Origin: Epiperipatus broadwayi
Taxonomy: Eukaryota; Onychophora; Udeonychophora; Euonychophora; Peripatidae
Reading direction: 5' to 3'
Length of the DNA: 64,000 nucleotides
NCBI GenBank assembly: GCA_028023455.1
Contig: JAQFVV010006640.1
Location: 264,001-328,000 of the forward strand
In this document: piece by piece, positions 27,416 through 41,251 of the stretch
Layout of the letters: the number at the start of each line of letters is the position of its first letter
Position numbering within the stretch: position 1 is the first letter of the stretch
Notes under the pieces: model-generated
Database searches by the model: none
Told to the model about the DNA's origin: nothing
The model's input: the letters and a program-made list of their open reading frames with translations, nothing else
Translations under genes and position numbers: made by a program

Positions 27416-29123
27416 CTAAAAATATTATAAATATAGAGTATTGGAAGTTACAAAAGTGAGTAAAAAATGATAAAATAAAACTAAGGGTATCACATTAATT
27501 TTGCTATCAAATATGTCATAATAAGTTGCACAGGATATCATGTGCCATTTGAAGATCAAATGACCTAAAAAGTGCACTTTTATTTATTTAACTAAAGTGA
27601 GATTTAGTCCAATAGAATAAACAATGGTGCTAAAAGCTTAACAAAACTATTGAAACTAGTTTTTGGTAAAGGTCATTCTCAATAGTGTAACTTTATGGCT
27701 AGATTAAATATGAATTTATATTTTTAATTAATTTTAGAAACCATCTAGTTATAATATTATGTAACATTTCGATCTACGTACATACTTACATGTTAATCAA
27801 ACTTTTTAAAATTTATATGTATATATAACATGTTTTGTTTTAAATTTTCATATTTTTAAGATTATTTTGAAAATGCAAAACAGAAATAGCCCTAAAACTA
27901 TAGAACATGAATAGTAAATAATCATTCATGAATAGTAAATAATCATTCATATCTTTGGAAGTGCAAACTCTGTAATTTGTGTTGATGCACTTCGTTTTTA
28001 GAATGCTGGATTTTCAATATAAAAATACCACATCCATGATATTATATTTGTTATCATTGTATGAGATTATATTATGTGTTTTAATTTCCTAAGTCTTACT
28101 TGAATGCATACATTTAATATGATGAACAATACTAATAACATACTATAACTTTTTTTTAAAAAATCAGTATATTTTTAGATATTAGCAATTTTATCATTTT
28201 TATTTACACAATATATTCTAATAGAAATTTATTTTATGACTAGTTGGCATCAAAAGATCATACAATGAAAAAAATGTAAAACCAGGAAAAGTGAACTGGA
28301 GATAAATTTTATTGAAGATTAAACACAAAAAATTAACTTTAATGTTAGAGAAAGAACAAATAAACAAGAAATCACTCCATACACTATAATCCTTTTGCCA
28401 ATTATAAAAAAAAACTGAAAGGTATCAGTAAAGAAAAAATATTTTGACAAACACATGACCTCATAGTTTTTAAGATAATGATACTACTAAAAAATTAAAA
28501 ATTAAATCTTTTATGATTTGGAAAACTAAAATATGTAGTTTCTAATCCCATTTATTATTTCTATGTTTATATTTTTAAAGTCTGTGAAAATCTTTTAATG
28601 TGTACAGTATATAATGTGTTTGAGTTAGAGTTTATGAAATGGATATGTTTGGGTTTTTTTCCTAATAATATGTTATTAAAATATTGCAATGTTAAATTAT
28701 GTTTGTTAGAGAATGATAAACTTTAAAAAATGCAAAAAAAAATCAGTTGTGACAGGTTTTTAATGATAAAATATTACAGGTAGAAAATAAGATTTAGCTA
28801 CATTAAATGATGATTAGTCTTAAACAAATATTGAGCTAAAAAATAAATAGTAAAAATAAAAGTTGTTTAAGCAATAAAGAAATTGTTAAAACACGATCAA
28901 ATTAGTAATGCTAAATGAGTCTTTAATAAATACAATATATATATAATATATGTAAATAAATCATTTTTATAGCGCGATGTTTGTAAACTGTAATATTTAA
29001 CACAGCATTACGCTGTTGCACATGCGCTTTGAAGATTTTAACTATAAATGAATGAATACTAACACTCAACCATATTCTAGTAATTTTTATCGTGGAAAAA
29101 AGGTTTCCCTCTTTTCTTCCTAG

Positions 29124-29218
29124 CGTAAGTTTGTGGCTAAGACCTGTAGTGGTCCCTACCTTCGAATTTTTCAGACGCTTATTCCTAAAGGTTACAGCCT
29201 TAGTAAATATTACTTAAA
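29124..29218 (+). repeat. Dispersed repeat, possibly tRNA-related, copy 1
   Basis: About 90 bp match 35532-35620 in inverse orientation with few differences, including AAGACCTGTAG, GGTCCCTACCTTCGAA and TTTTTCAGACGCTTATTCCT. GTGGCTAAGACC followed by CCTTCGAATTTTTC at tRNA-like spacing hints at A and B boxes. It could be a SINE or MITE end. Confidence 0.7.
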
Positions 29219-31266
29219 CATTTTATGTATATGTCCATATAAATATAGGTAATACAATTTACTTAATGACTACACAGTATATATATTATATTTTTAATAA
29301 CTATCTCCTAATATATTGGAAATATATGTTAATTGTAAACATATAACAGAGACTAGCAAAGGCATCATGGATAAATTGATCTTTCTAATAATGCATGGGT
29401 TTTTGGATTAAAGTTTGTGTATTTTAAAATTATGAAATGTAATTTTAACTTTAATCATGGTTATTAAATCAATAGTATCCTAAATCTATCTGTGCTTAAG
29501 TGGGTAACATTTGGAAGATTTTGAGTTTAATGCGGATACAAAAAAAAAATATCTTGAATTACAAAGATTCAAAATAGAAAAGCATTGAAGTGTTAGATGA
29601 AAGTAGGCTCCTTATTGCAAATTATAAAAAAAAATATGTTTTGCCTTCTTTAAGAGGCAAAAAGTATTTTTGACAGATATGTTAGAAGAGAATGTCTAAT
29701 GCTAAACTCAGAATACCAATAGATACTATAGAGTGTCTAATTAAAAATATCATCTGGTGCATTGTAGCTTAAAATATTAGCCAATTTAGGTATTGTTTTC
29801 AAAATTGTATTTTCTGTTTTCTATTTGTGTTTCTTTCAGTTTTTCAATTTTTAAACATTAATATTTTCAATCACTTTCATTATTACAAATACACAGGAGG
29901 TACTACAGTCAACAAATAGTATGTTTAGAATTTTAATTTAAAATTTATAATATAAATGATTGTACATTTGGACAGTTCAGTTTATGAATTCACTATCTGT
30001 TATATAAATAGCAGAACATTTAGTCTAAAATAGCCACTCTGGTTAATTCTGATTAGGATCGTTTGACTTGTTGTTATTTTTTAAATTTAAGCACTAGAAA
30101 TAATTGTAGTATCTTTAGGTTAATAATAAATATATATTTTTAATATGAGTATATGAAGTGGGCCAATTGTTTTTGATAGTAATGCTTCAAAACATGTGAA
30201 TAAGACCCTATTTGTAACTAAGGAACTGCTAAGATTCAAGAATAATATATATGCTTTTAGTAAAGTTCATTTTCCAGACGAACTTTAACTGAACCAGCAA
30301 AGACTATAAATTGTTTTGGAAAAGCAAATCATCGAGTGAATTTAGACTGCAGAATAGTGAGCTTTTTATGATGTCATCTATCTTTTATTTTTGAATTTAT
30401 ATTATTAATCAAATATTAATGATATTATAAATTATTTTCTGCAATGCCCCCTCTCTTTATTTTATCGGTTGTTGCTTGTTGGTATAACAGTAGTTTCTAA
30501 ACATCCAGAGGAAAAAAAACTTTTATTTTTTTTAGGGGGATAGTATTAATAAATTACTACCTTTAAAATACTATTTTTTTTAAGATTTTAGTACACCTTT
30601 TGACAGAAATAGTAAATTATTAGCTAAACTTATAGAAAATTAATCCAAAGGTAACTATGAAGCGTCAATGGTCTGTTATTAAGAATTTTTGAATAGCACT
30701 GGATTGACTATCACAAATACTAAACACTTTTTTAGACAAACAATCAGCTATAAAAAAATCTTAAATGTATTCTTACTCAAAACATCTTAGAAATTATATT
30801 CTATTTTACAATAACACATATATAAGAAAAATAAGGATTAAATGATAGGTTAGTGTACTCCAAGACTAAAATTAGTATTGTGTCTAAAATAGGCTCTATA
30901 CCAAACATATTGATAGAAAATTTGTCCTCAATATTTTGAAGTATTTTCTCATCATGTTAAATTTCAATAACTGTTAAGCACTAAAATATAAATTTTCAAA
31001 ATGATCACATACTGAAATAGGGAGTCCATTTAGCAAAAGTATTATGAATTCAGTTATCTCTACTCCATTTTTGAACTGTATTATTAGAAAATTAAAAAAA
31101 TTATATGAACATTCATAAGCAAGGAGTTTCAGATCTGACAAAATAAAAGAATAATCCATTTAATAAAACTGCAAAAATAGAATCATATGTTGATGGCGAA
31201 TATATTTTCTGATCATTAAAAATGACATAAGAACCAAAATCACTTGAATTTTATTAAATCATTGGG

Positions 31267-31918
31267 ATTAAAATTAAACTGAGAGAGTGAAAACCTCTCA
31301 AGCACTTAGCCAATCAGATCACAAATACTGAGACAGAGAATTTAACAAGAAAAGAGTGGTTCCACTCTCTTCTTTACTTGTCTTTCTATATATCCAAGCC
31401 AGTCCAAAGTACTTAGATGTGAAAGCGTGAATTTTAAATATCTTCACACTCAACTCACTGAGTTCTAATTATAAACATACAGTATGAAATCTTTTGATTT
31501 GCTATGCAGTAGTTTTTAGATGTTATAACTTGCAGCAATATATGTAAATAATATTTATTTTACAAAGCACAGATGGTATTGAAATTAAACTGAGAGAGTG
31601 CAAACCTCTCAAGTGCTTAGCCAATCAGATCACAAATACTGAGACAGAGAATTTAACAAGAAAAGAGTGGTTCCCACTCTCTTCTTTACTTGTCTTTCTA
31701 TATATCCAAGCCAGTCCAAAGTACTTAGATCTGAAAGTGTGAATCTTAAATATCTTCACACTCAACCATAGAAAGACAAGTAAAGAAGAGAGTGGAACCA
31801 CTCTTCTTGTTAAATTCTCTATCTCAGTATTTGTGATCTGGTTGGCTAAGCGCTTGAGAGGTTTGCACTCTCTCAGCTTAATTTCAATACCGTCTGCACT
31901 TTGTAAAATAAATATTAT
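31267..31918. mobile_element. Compound repeat: direct copy, direct copy, inverted copy
   Basis: A unit of about 190 bp beginning ATTAAACTGAGAGAGTG occurs at about 31272-31455, again at about 31580-31768, and as its reverse complement at about 31770-31890. The second and third copies form a palindrome whose ends share an AATATTTATTTTACAAAG word (31550 and, inverted, about 31900). TTAAATCATTGGG lies at both outer ends (31254-31266 and 31919-31931), a likely 13-bp target-site duplication, so the triple structure may have arrived as one insertion. No protein is encoded. Confidence 0.8.
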
Positions 31919-32520
31919 TTAAATCATTGGGGCACACATTTTTAAAGAAATAACAGTAGTTAGGACAGATGGCAAAAGTTTTTTGATCACTTTTTAAATA
32001 ATTATAAAAGAATTCGGATAATGGTTATTAATGATATATTTATTCCTTCACCATTTTAGATTTGAACCTGATTAAGCAGACTGCTATAAGCTTCAAAATG
32101 TAATGATTAAAAATTTTAATGAGATAACTGAAAAAAAGTTTTAAAATGTAATGATGATATGGTAGTTTCAAAACTATTGGGACTTGTTTATAAAAAATAT
32201 ATGGATGCATGGAATTATGCAAGATGTTAAGGACACTTTCCTTTTCACTTTATTTAAAAAAGCATCATGAATAAAATGATAATTTTTATATCACTTTCAT
32301 TAATTTAATTAACATTTTTACTTCCTTAATCAAAAATATTTATTAATGTTTGCAATAAATTGGTTAACCAGAAGGTATATTATGCAACTACATAATGATA
32401 TGAGGAAAAATGTTATTATTGTTGTTACAAATCTCAGGCTTTTGAAATGAAACTGATGTTAATGGTAGTAAGTAACACTAGTTTTTCTTTTTATGACTAT
32501 GGTTTTTGAATGCCCTGTAT

Positions 32521-32622
32521 GATTGGTGCAGTGGTAGGCATCTGGCTTGGTATCAGTCCCAGGATTGATTCTTGTGCTTACAGGTCTGTGCTTGGAATCA
32601 GAAGGTTCCAGGATTGATTCTT
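32521..32622 (+). mobile_element. Decayed tRNA-like SINE
   Basis: GATTGGTGCAGTGGTAGGCATCTGG resembles a tRNA A-box/D-arm, and AGGTTCCAGGATTGATTC resembles a B-box/T-arm. The B-box-like word CCAGGATTGATTCTT occurs twice (32569 and 32608), suggesting an internal duplication. No target duplication was recognised. Confidence 0.5.
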
Positions 32623-33984
32623 TCAATGTTTGACTGCAGTTTATAAAGATTTTGCTTTAGTAATTAGTATATAAAAAATTCTAGATGCTTCATCAGTCAG
32701 TGATAGACAAAAGTCTTCAACAACTTTTAGCATGCATAATTTTGAGTTTGAGAATGTATTGTTTCAAATATCTTAGAAACCTTTTACATAGAATTGGACA
32801 ATAGGATACAATCCATGGTTTTTTTTTGCTTCTGTTATAAAGTTAATAATATATTACTTTATTATAAGAATATATTTTACTTCATCTAAATTAGTAGTGC
32901 ACAGAACTATTATTCTGACTTATTTGTAGCTTAGAAATATGATATGACTCATTTACCATTGTAATAAAAGAACTGAAAAAATTCCATGCAAATCAATTGG
33001 AAGATTCTCAAAATACTGCTGACATAAGATTGAATCTAATTTTATAATCACACATCTACTTTAGATTGGACATTACACTTAATGGTAACTGGAGTTTCAA
33101 AAATTATTTCATTGTGAATTTGATTATGATTTGGTGAGAAAGATAAACCCTATTAACATTATAAGGCATTCCTTAAGAATCCTTCTAAAACTGTAATTTT
33201 GATGGCTTTTATTGGAAGGATAGGATTAGAAGTGGAATACCTTGGAAAAATATAATTTCAAACAGTTGAAGTCTTTTAGAAAAAAACATATGACTTCAGA
33301 TATAGTTAAAAGATAAGATAGCAAAACCATAAGGAAGCAGATTAAAGAAACAGCATATAATATATGTGGATCCATTTGTAATTTATTAAATTATTTGATA
33401 GGCATAGACAGCCTCTTTTTTTTTTTGTCTTTTCAATGTTGTGAGACCATATTAATTGATAATGGTTAGAACCTATTCTTTAAATAAACCAACATTTATA
33501 GGCCGTGCCTAAATTAGGGTTTGAGCCTATTATAAGCCTGATTTTTAAATTTGCATATTAATGATGATAATGAAATCTTTCTCACGAAGTTTTATTATTT
33601 AATTTATTTAGTCCTTATATTTTTCTTAATATTATAAATCGCTTTTAAAATATTAATTTAAACTTGTTTCACTTTCATAAAAGGATTTAGAATTTTTTTC
33701 TCTCTGTTTGATTGTGATTAATATTAAAAAAAAAAAAAACGATTAAAAAAATATTTGGGATTTGAAATATTTAGATAAATTTTGAGGATGTACTTGTACT
33801 ATCGAAAAACATTCATTAACATATCTTATGTGGCGATATTTCTACTACAATACACTTTTAACTTTACATTCCAGATATTTGTTTATATAATTAATCTATA
33901 TTTAAAAAAAATAAAAGACATGTTAATAACTTTAAATGCTACCATAGGACTGGATATCTTTACTGCTAATATCCTTTCTTTTTA

Positions 33985-34055
33985 ATGTGTCAAAGCGCGG
34001 GAACTGTTTGTAAGGCCGCAGTGCTAACCACTCGGCCACCAATGCTTGACTAATT
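33985..34055 (-). mobile_element. tRNA-derived SINE, internally deleted
   Basis: On the minus strand this reads GTCAAGCATTGGTGGCCGAG, then TGGTTAGCACTGC and GGCCTTACAAAC, and finally GCGCTTTGACAC. The head and tail match the SINE at 26015, but the B-box segment is missing. Confidence 0.8.
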
Positions 34056-35335
34056 TTGTTTACTTAAATAAACTTTATAACATATAAATGCCCATAAAAA
34101 TCATGAAATTAACTTAAATTAAACAATTTTTTTACAGAATGAGTTGACAGCGATTTGGTATTCATGAAAACGTATTAACTCCATAAATTGCATATATTAT
34201 AAAAATAATGCTTTTTACAGGTTTATGAGTACTTCATAATAAATTGATGCCATATGAGTAAGTATTTTGAAATTAATTTAATGTGTTATACATCAAATAT
34301 CGCTATTTTGATGTATATATCTTTTTTTATTTAATACTAAATAAAAAAAACCGGCAAAATAAGAGTCATAGATCACATGACTCTATTCTCTTAAGCTTGT
34401 AAGTTATAAACAATGAGGATTGCCAATTCCTCAACAAGCTTTGTGATAAATTCTTAGCTAGAGAAAGCATTTAAAATATCTCTGTCAGGACCCCCCCCCC
34501 AAACCTCTAACCATGGTTTCATACTCTGGCACTCCTCAGAGAGGTCCTAGGATAGGTTCAGACACTATATCTAAAAACACCAACCCAAAGCCAGAATTTA
34601 ACTAAAAGTTATCTTGTGGCTATTGTTTCTTTTCAATTTATATTTTTAACCTGATGGTTAAATTCAATTTTGAAAATTTGAATTATTTTTCATTTATTCT
34701 TAGATCTAAAACGTTATTTTGTTTTCATCCATTAAATTGGATTTAGTTGGGAGGTTTTTTCAGTTTGTGGCCTTCCATTTTAGCGATATTTTAATTTAAG
34801 GTGTTTAAAAGATTATTTAATTTTATTATTAAAAGTTCTATATTTTAATAAACCATTGAAAATTATTATTAATATCCATTTCCAAACATTACATAGTAGT
34901 TTTTGAATCTATTAAATACTGTAACTCTGAAAACAATGTCTTAAAATTAATGAATAAATTTTTGATATATAATTTGTCTGGACTAAGAATTGCAATCTTT
35001 ATATGTTCTATATATAGTATATTTAACAATTAAAATATATGTAAAGTTAAACTACATTTTACTTGAGATAAATAATGATTTGAATACTTTTCTAGTAGAT
35101 CTAATATTGTATTTATAGTCAAAATTTAAAGATAAACAACAACAATAATGATGATGACAATAATATATATATAATCCATATGAATATTTGTCCATTGTGT
35201 TGTTTTCCATGTGAATGTATGTTTTTTATAAGGCTGTCACAAATTTATGCCATGTGACCATATATTTAAACTTAAGGCTGTCACATGTCAAATTAACAAC
35301 CAATTAAACAAAACTATCACATTTGCTGTAATACT

Positions 35336-35930
35336 GTCAAATTCACAATAATTTCACCATTAATTTTTTCCATAATGCTGTCAAATTTACATATAAAAAA
35401 AGCAGGTATATTTAAACCTTTTAATTTAGCTTTATTAGTACCTTGCTAGGTGATGGCTTTTCAGGATGGGTACATTTCTCACATATATTTATATAATATT
35501 ACAATCTTTTCTTCAATTTACATTAAATCTTTAAGTAATATTTACTAAGGCTGTAACCTTAGGAATAAGCGTCTGAAAAATTCGAAGGTAGGGACCTCTA
35601 CAGGTCTTAAACACAAGCTTAATCTTTAAACAAATTTCTTATAGCAACCAATTAAAATACCCATGGCCTTTCCAAGACATCTTTTTGTAAGTCTGTCTCA
35701 TGTTAATTGTCACTGTCAAATTCACAATAATTCCATTTTTAAATTTTTTTTGTCCATAATGCTGGAAAAGTCACATATCAAGTATATTAACAAGTATATT
35801 TAAATAATTTTAATTTAGCTTTTTTAATACCTTGCTGGATAGATGGCCTTTCAAGCCAGTTACATTTATCATATTTATTTATATAATATTAAAATCTTTT
35901 GTTTAATTTACATTAAATTTTTTTAAAAAA
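35336..35930 (+). repeat. Local direct duplication, about 380-bp period
   Basis: AATTCACAATAAT...CATAATGCTG...TTTAATTTAGCTTT...ACCTTGCT.G.T.GATGGC...TTATATAATATTA.AATCTTTT...TTACATTAAAT occurs in order at 35336-35535 and again at about 35713-35925, with diverged spacing. The 35532-35620 repeat lies between the halves. No coding signal. Confidence 0.75.
35532..35620 (-). repeat. Dispersed repeat, possibly tRNA-related, copy 2
   Basis: This is the inverted partner of 29124-29218, about 6.4 kb away in the same SLC23 intron. In the pre-mRNA the two copies could pair. It sits between the two halves of the 35336-35930 duplication. Confidence 0.7.
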
Positions 35931-38900
35931 AATTAAAGTAACCAATTAAAAAAACCACTGAAAGGTCGGGTATATCTGGCAATAAAAACATTAATTAAAT
36001 GGCATTATTGCTGGAAAGTCAAGCGTTGGAAGCAACAGTATTGGAATAGATCCAAGAATTTTACACTTCAAAGTTTGACAATAAAGGACTGCACTGAACT
36101 AGCAGGACAAACCTTATGATTATTAATAGTGTACCGGTCAAAAATGTATGTCCATTCAACAAGATTTAGAATGTAAGCAAAAGTACCCTGAATCCAATCA
36201 TGCCTGAGATACAGAGGTCAGGAGCAATCATGAATTCTAACCTATTTGCTTATTTCCCAAATCTATAACACTATGGACAACACATACAGCGATACTACAT
36301 AAATTAATTATTTCTGGGCCCAGTGCTACATCGTTTTTCATGAGAACTCAGCTGATGATGATGTAAGATTGAGTAAACCCAAGATATTAAGTTAAAAATA
36401 TACATAAATATAAATATTATTAAGGAGATTCGAACAACTGGATTAAGTTTAAAAATATAAATATTTATTTTGGCAAAATTCAAGATGATTTTATATATTC
36501 AACTTCACGCATATAAAACTTTATTTTTGGTTATAAATATTTGATGATCTTGATACAATTATTTTATTTTAATAGATATTAATTTAGTGTGGCAATTACA
36601 ATACTGAACGTATATTTAAAATAGCTTTTTTTATTCATGTTACACAACGGATCTGAGTGTTTTGGTGGATGTTTATACATTAAGAATAATACATATTAAG
36701 ATACGATAGAGTCTCACTGATTATAAGATTTTAGTAGGATACCCTGAAATTTCATACATAAGTTTATTTTTATTTATAGACTTTATTTGTAACAATAAAA
36801 TAAGGATATATTTTGATCAGTAAGTAGACTATAAACATTATTTATTTCACATTTAATGATCCAATATCGCAAAATTCTATCAATATGGGAATGGCTTATT
36901 TTAATAAAGGGAGAGCAGCTTCATGAGAGGTTGGATTTAAACTTCAACAAAAATATTACAAAGAGAAAAACATTTCATTATTACACATCATTACAGTTTA
37001 TTTTGTTAACCAGGCTAGAAAACTAACTATAAAAAATTGCAGTGCTAGCATTATGTCAATGAGAGAGAGGGTGGCAACTTAGGCCGAAAAAACATCATTC
37101 TATTTGAAGGTGGTATGTCAGCTTCATGCTAAAGCAGTACCGAAAATGAAAAGGTTGGTGGCAAGTTGCTATGGATCAGGTTTATGGTAAGTCCATGCAG
37201 AGCTTCAACTACACTAACCAGCTTAGTCCAGGTGGTAGACTTAGACCCCTGTTACGAACAAGAACAATAAAAGATGGACAGCTTCAAATACCTAGAATGA
37301 GGTACAGGTGAATCAAAGAAGTATATCAATATATACTTGAAGGAGAAGAATGATGAATGAAGATGATCATGATTCCCTGGAATGAGGTACAGGCAAATCA
37401 GATCAAAGCCCTATGTGGCTTATTAATAATTTGACATATGCCAGCAATGCTATTATAAGACTATATAAACATTGGATTTAAAGATTAAATATAAAGCCTT
37501 AAGTAGTTTAATAAATACATAATGACATGTCAAAATAATGAGGTGTGTAAGATAGAAACATTAATCAAAAGTTAAAACTATAATTAATGAAGCGTGCATT
37601 TTCCCCCCTCCTTGAATCAATACTATTTTGTTTAAATATATAAAAAAACTAAAATTCATGCACTTCAAAGTACGAACAACAAAATAGAATTTGTTCACCA
37701 GCCTTTTTTCATGATGATGATGAATAAAAAAATTAATAAAACTAATGGACACCAATATCCATCCCAGATTGCAAAGTATTTATATATTTTGTATAATTTT
37801 ATGATAAAATATTTTTTAAAGCATGTATTCATTTTAAAATACAAACTCAATCTTATGAAGCATTTAGATATAAATAATAACTATTAATTCCCCCCCCTTC
37901 TATTCCACAGCAGGATGTAGAAGTTCACAATACTGAGTTTGATAGACATTTACAAATATATATTAAATGAAAAAAAAATAGCATTAAAATAAATTATAAC
38001 CACACTAAATTATATAAAAAAAAGAAGTGTGAGTTGGATGAAATATTTCATAGTAGTATTAATTTGATAGAAGAGAATCAATACCAAGGAAATAATTAGT
38101 TTAACATGCTCGCCAATTAGTGAGTTAAAAAGAGGTTTAACATAAATAAAACATTAATTTTAAAGTTATAAGCTAGAATTAGGTAATACAATTGTCTTTG
38201 AGCTGGTTACCTCAGGATTCTATGGAATACTGACAAATCTTCTGTGATAGATGGCATTATTTGATATGTCTCTTGGCCTCGGAAGTTCTTTGATGGCCTG
38301 GGCATATTTGAGTGGTAGAAGCTACATCTATGCACAGTGAAGAGTGGAGCTGAAAATCGAAGGAAAGGCAGCTGAGGCTCCTCAAAAATTAAAAAAACGT
38401 GGAGTCGACTAGTGATTATTGACCCAACCCTGACACAATAGATTTTTAGCCCTATTTATACAAACTTTGAGGTATTCAAAGAATGTTTTCAAATAAACTT
38501 CTCAACTATAATTAATCCTTAATTTACAGTAATATTTTCTTTATTATTAGTGGAGATGCAATTGTTAGATAACTGTCCAAAAATAAACTCAAATTAATTT
38601 CCAGATTGGAAATAGATTTGATAAAAATTTTAACAGCTAACTAAAATCAATTAGCTTTGTTTTAAATTTTACTTTCATTAACTTCAATTAAAATATTCCT
38701 TTTAAAATCATGAATCCTACACCTTTAATTACTTTTGGACAGTTAATGACTGCATCTTCCATCTTGAATATTTGTGTAATTATATGAAGAAAAATATCTA
38801 TAAAATAAATAACATATAGTTAAGAAAAAAAATACAAAATTTATTTACAAGATTTATTTGTGCCTTTATATATATAAAAGCTCCATTAATATATGTATAT

Positions 38901-38995
38901 TTCTGAGTGCATCCATAAAAGTTAATATTTAAAATTAAATAATTTAATATATCAAGCATAGAGTTCTTCTTTTCAAAATAGTTCATAAATATCCA

Positions 38996-39131
38996 AAATA
39001 GAAATAAAACAAACTAACTCCATTTTAAAACTTGTTTTTTATATGACTATTACATGAAGCAAAAAAGCCAACGTTTTGACTATTTTATATAGTCTTTATC
39101 AAGGCACACTAAAATAAAATAATATATATAT
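38996..39131 (+). repeat. Left arm of a foldback/MITE split by an LTR retrotransposon
   Basis: AATAGAAATAAAACAAACTA at the start, and AAGGCACACTAAAATAAAAT near the end, are mirrored as reverse complement at 44655-44800. The arm continues, across the inserted LTR element, at 44591-44610 (ATATATAACAAATAAC), which pairs with TGTTATTTGTTATATAT at 44647-44663. Before the insertion this was a hairpin element with arms of about 150 bp. Confidence 0.88.
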
Positions 39132-41021
39132 TGTAATGGGAGAAAGATCTTTGAGATTCGCATATACTGACCCTGGGGGCGCCACTAGTCCGAAAATAGG
39201 AACTAGACATTTATGGACAGAATATGCGAATCAAAAGGCACCGAACTCCATCAGGGAGGAACAAGATATCTTAAATATTATTTAGACAGTTGAGAAATCA
39301 AAGCACAAAGATAAACGTCAGCCAAATTAAGTTTAAACAATTTATTAATTTTATTAAAAGGTGTGCAATAGAGTGAAGACATCTAGCCATGAATATAAAA
39401 GTGACTTATGTTAACATACGCATATTTATCAGAGATTGCACAAGAGTACGACAAACATGAAGGCATTAAACATTTTGGCAATAAAATTCTCTCACTTAAA
39501 ATATAAGAAATGGTTAGGATAATGTCTTCTTGCTGGCCAGTTATAAAATTACCAAAAACAAACAACAACCCTAGTTTCCTGAATCAGGGATAATAAAACA
39601 GTTACTGTCCCGTCAGAAATTGACGAAACCAGCACGTCCGTCCGAGCAGTAATATTCTAATTACTGTCATTAAAACGCCACAGGACTGCTGCGCATAATA
39701 CTACATTCAAAGTAAATGTGGTTGACCTCACCTACAAGACAGCAACAGATATTTGATTACGATCTTACATAATCCAGAAAGAAATAGACTATTTTCAGAC
39801 AACCCGAAGAAATAACTTGACAAATAGCCAGCAAAAGATTTTGTTGTTTGCACAAACAGCACAAACGAAACCCGTTTAAAGATTCTTTATTGTACAACTA
39901 AGGGCAGGTAAATAAATAAAGATTACAAAAACTGCCAATGTGTTTTGTAATAGTTAATGAAATAATCAGGTATATGTTAAACATATAAAATACAATCACC
40001 TTATGCACCCCCTGATAAACGAAAATTGCAAACAAACTTGGAATCTTAAAACTAAGATTCCAAGACACACTTTAAATACTAGAAAAGAGTACATACAGAT
40101 AATAAATAATTAAAAAAAACAATTAATACCATTTTAAAACATATTTATCATTAGATTGAGTGGAGATTTAATTAAACACTATTTATTTACCCTGGCTATA
40201 ATAGGAAAAAGTTTATCTTACGGTAAGGCAGAGTCCTAGTGATTTAGTGACGAGTGCACACTTTTGATAATAGTTCATCTTTCAGGTCCGTGCCAGCGGC
40301 AAGATAGAGGTAGTGTTTATTTTAGAGGTTCATGGCATGACTGAAGAAGAGCTGGTACGTGTGAGTGTGTTCTTTGTTTAAATTAGCCAGACATTCTAAT
40401 GATGGCAAAACTCACAGCAGTGGATTTTGACATCTTGCACAGCAACGAAGTTTGTCACTAACTATTTCTGTTTTTAGCAGGCAATTCTATGTCCGAACAG
40501 CAAAACTATCTGACTCTTTGCAGGCCATAATCCAAGTGTGTATTAATAATGAATTCTCTCCTCAAAAATGGTGGGTTCTCTTTGCCTCGCTACATTTCCC
40601 GTGAAAAACTTTCATTAGTGTCCATTCTATATTTTAGGTAGGGCAAATATTAATTTCCCGCTCAATTAATTTAAGAATTCCAACCAGGGATAATTGAAAC
40701 AAAAACGACAAATACAAAATTAAATATCCACTTTTTTTTTTTAGAATTAACTTTAAAAATATGACTAAAACAAAAGCAACAGGAATATATAATTAGCAAG
40801 CTTGCCTATTTTTAATCAAATTGATTAAAACAGACGGTGAAAGTAAACTATTTTACAATCACTTTTATAAACCTTGAATAATCTATTTTAAAATATAAAT
40901 GCGTATATGTTTTAAATAATAATAAAAAAAAATTGAGCATTAGACATTTAATGAAAATGAAGTTGTTTTCCTTTTTTAATTTTAGTAATAAAACCATTGT
41001 ATCGGAAATCAATCCAGCTCA
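39132..41021 (-). repeat. LTR, left copy (1890 bp)
   Basis: Collinear with 42682-44590 over its full length. Differences are scattered substitutions and small indels, so the insertion is neither brand new nor ancient. It contains GGGGGCGCCACTAGTCCG near its left end. Small open frames inside are present in both copies but look fortuitous. Confidence 0.9.
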
Positions 41022-41251
41022 ACTGCCTCAACACGTGATCAAAAAAAAAAAAAAAAACATTCCTGCAACTTTTTTTTTTTTTAAACTATAAACATTTTAA
41101 AAACTACCCCTAGAAATTCAGCTGAATGCACTCATGAAAAACCAAAACAATATTTCATTTCTTACATTTATCCATTCTCATAAATCATTAACAAAAAAAT
41201 TTTTTTTTGTCTGTTTTAAAACAATCCGTCCAATTGCTAAAAGCCGAACCT

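Noticed and set aside
38170-38450. Coding exon suggested by GC-richer sequence
   Set aside because: Frames are interrupted and no family is recognisable; more likely decayed repeat.
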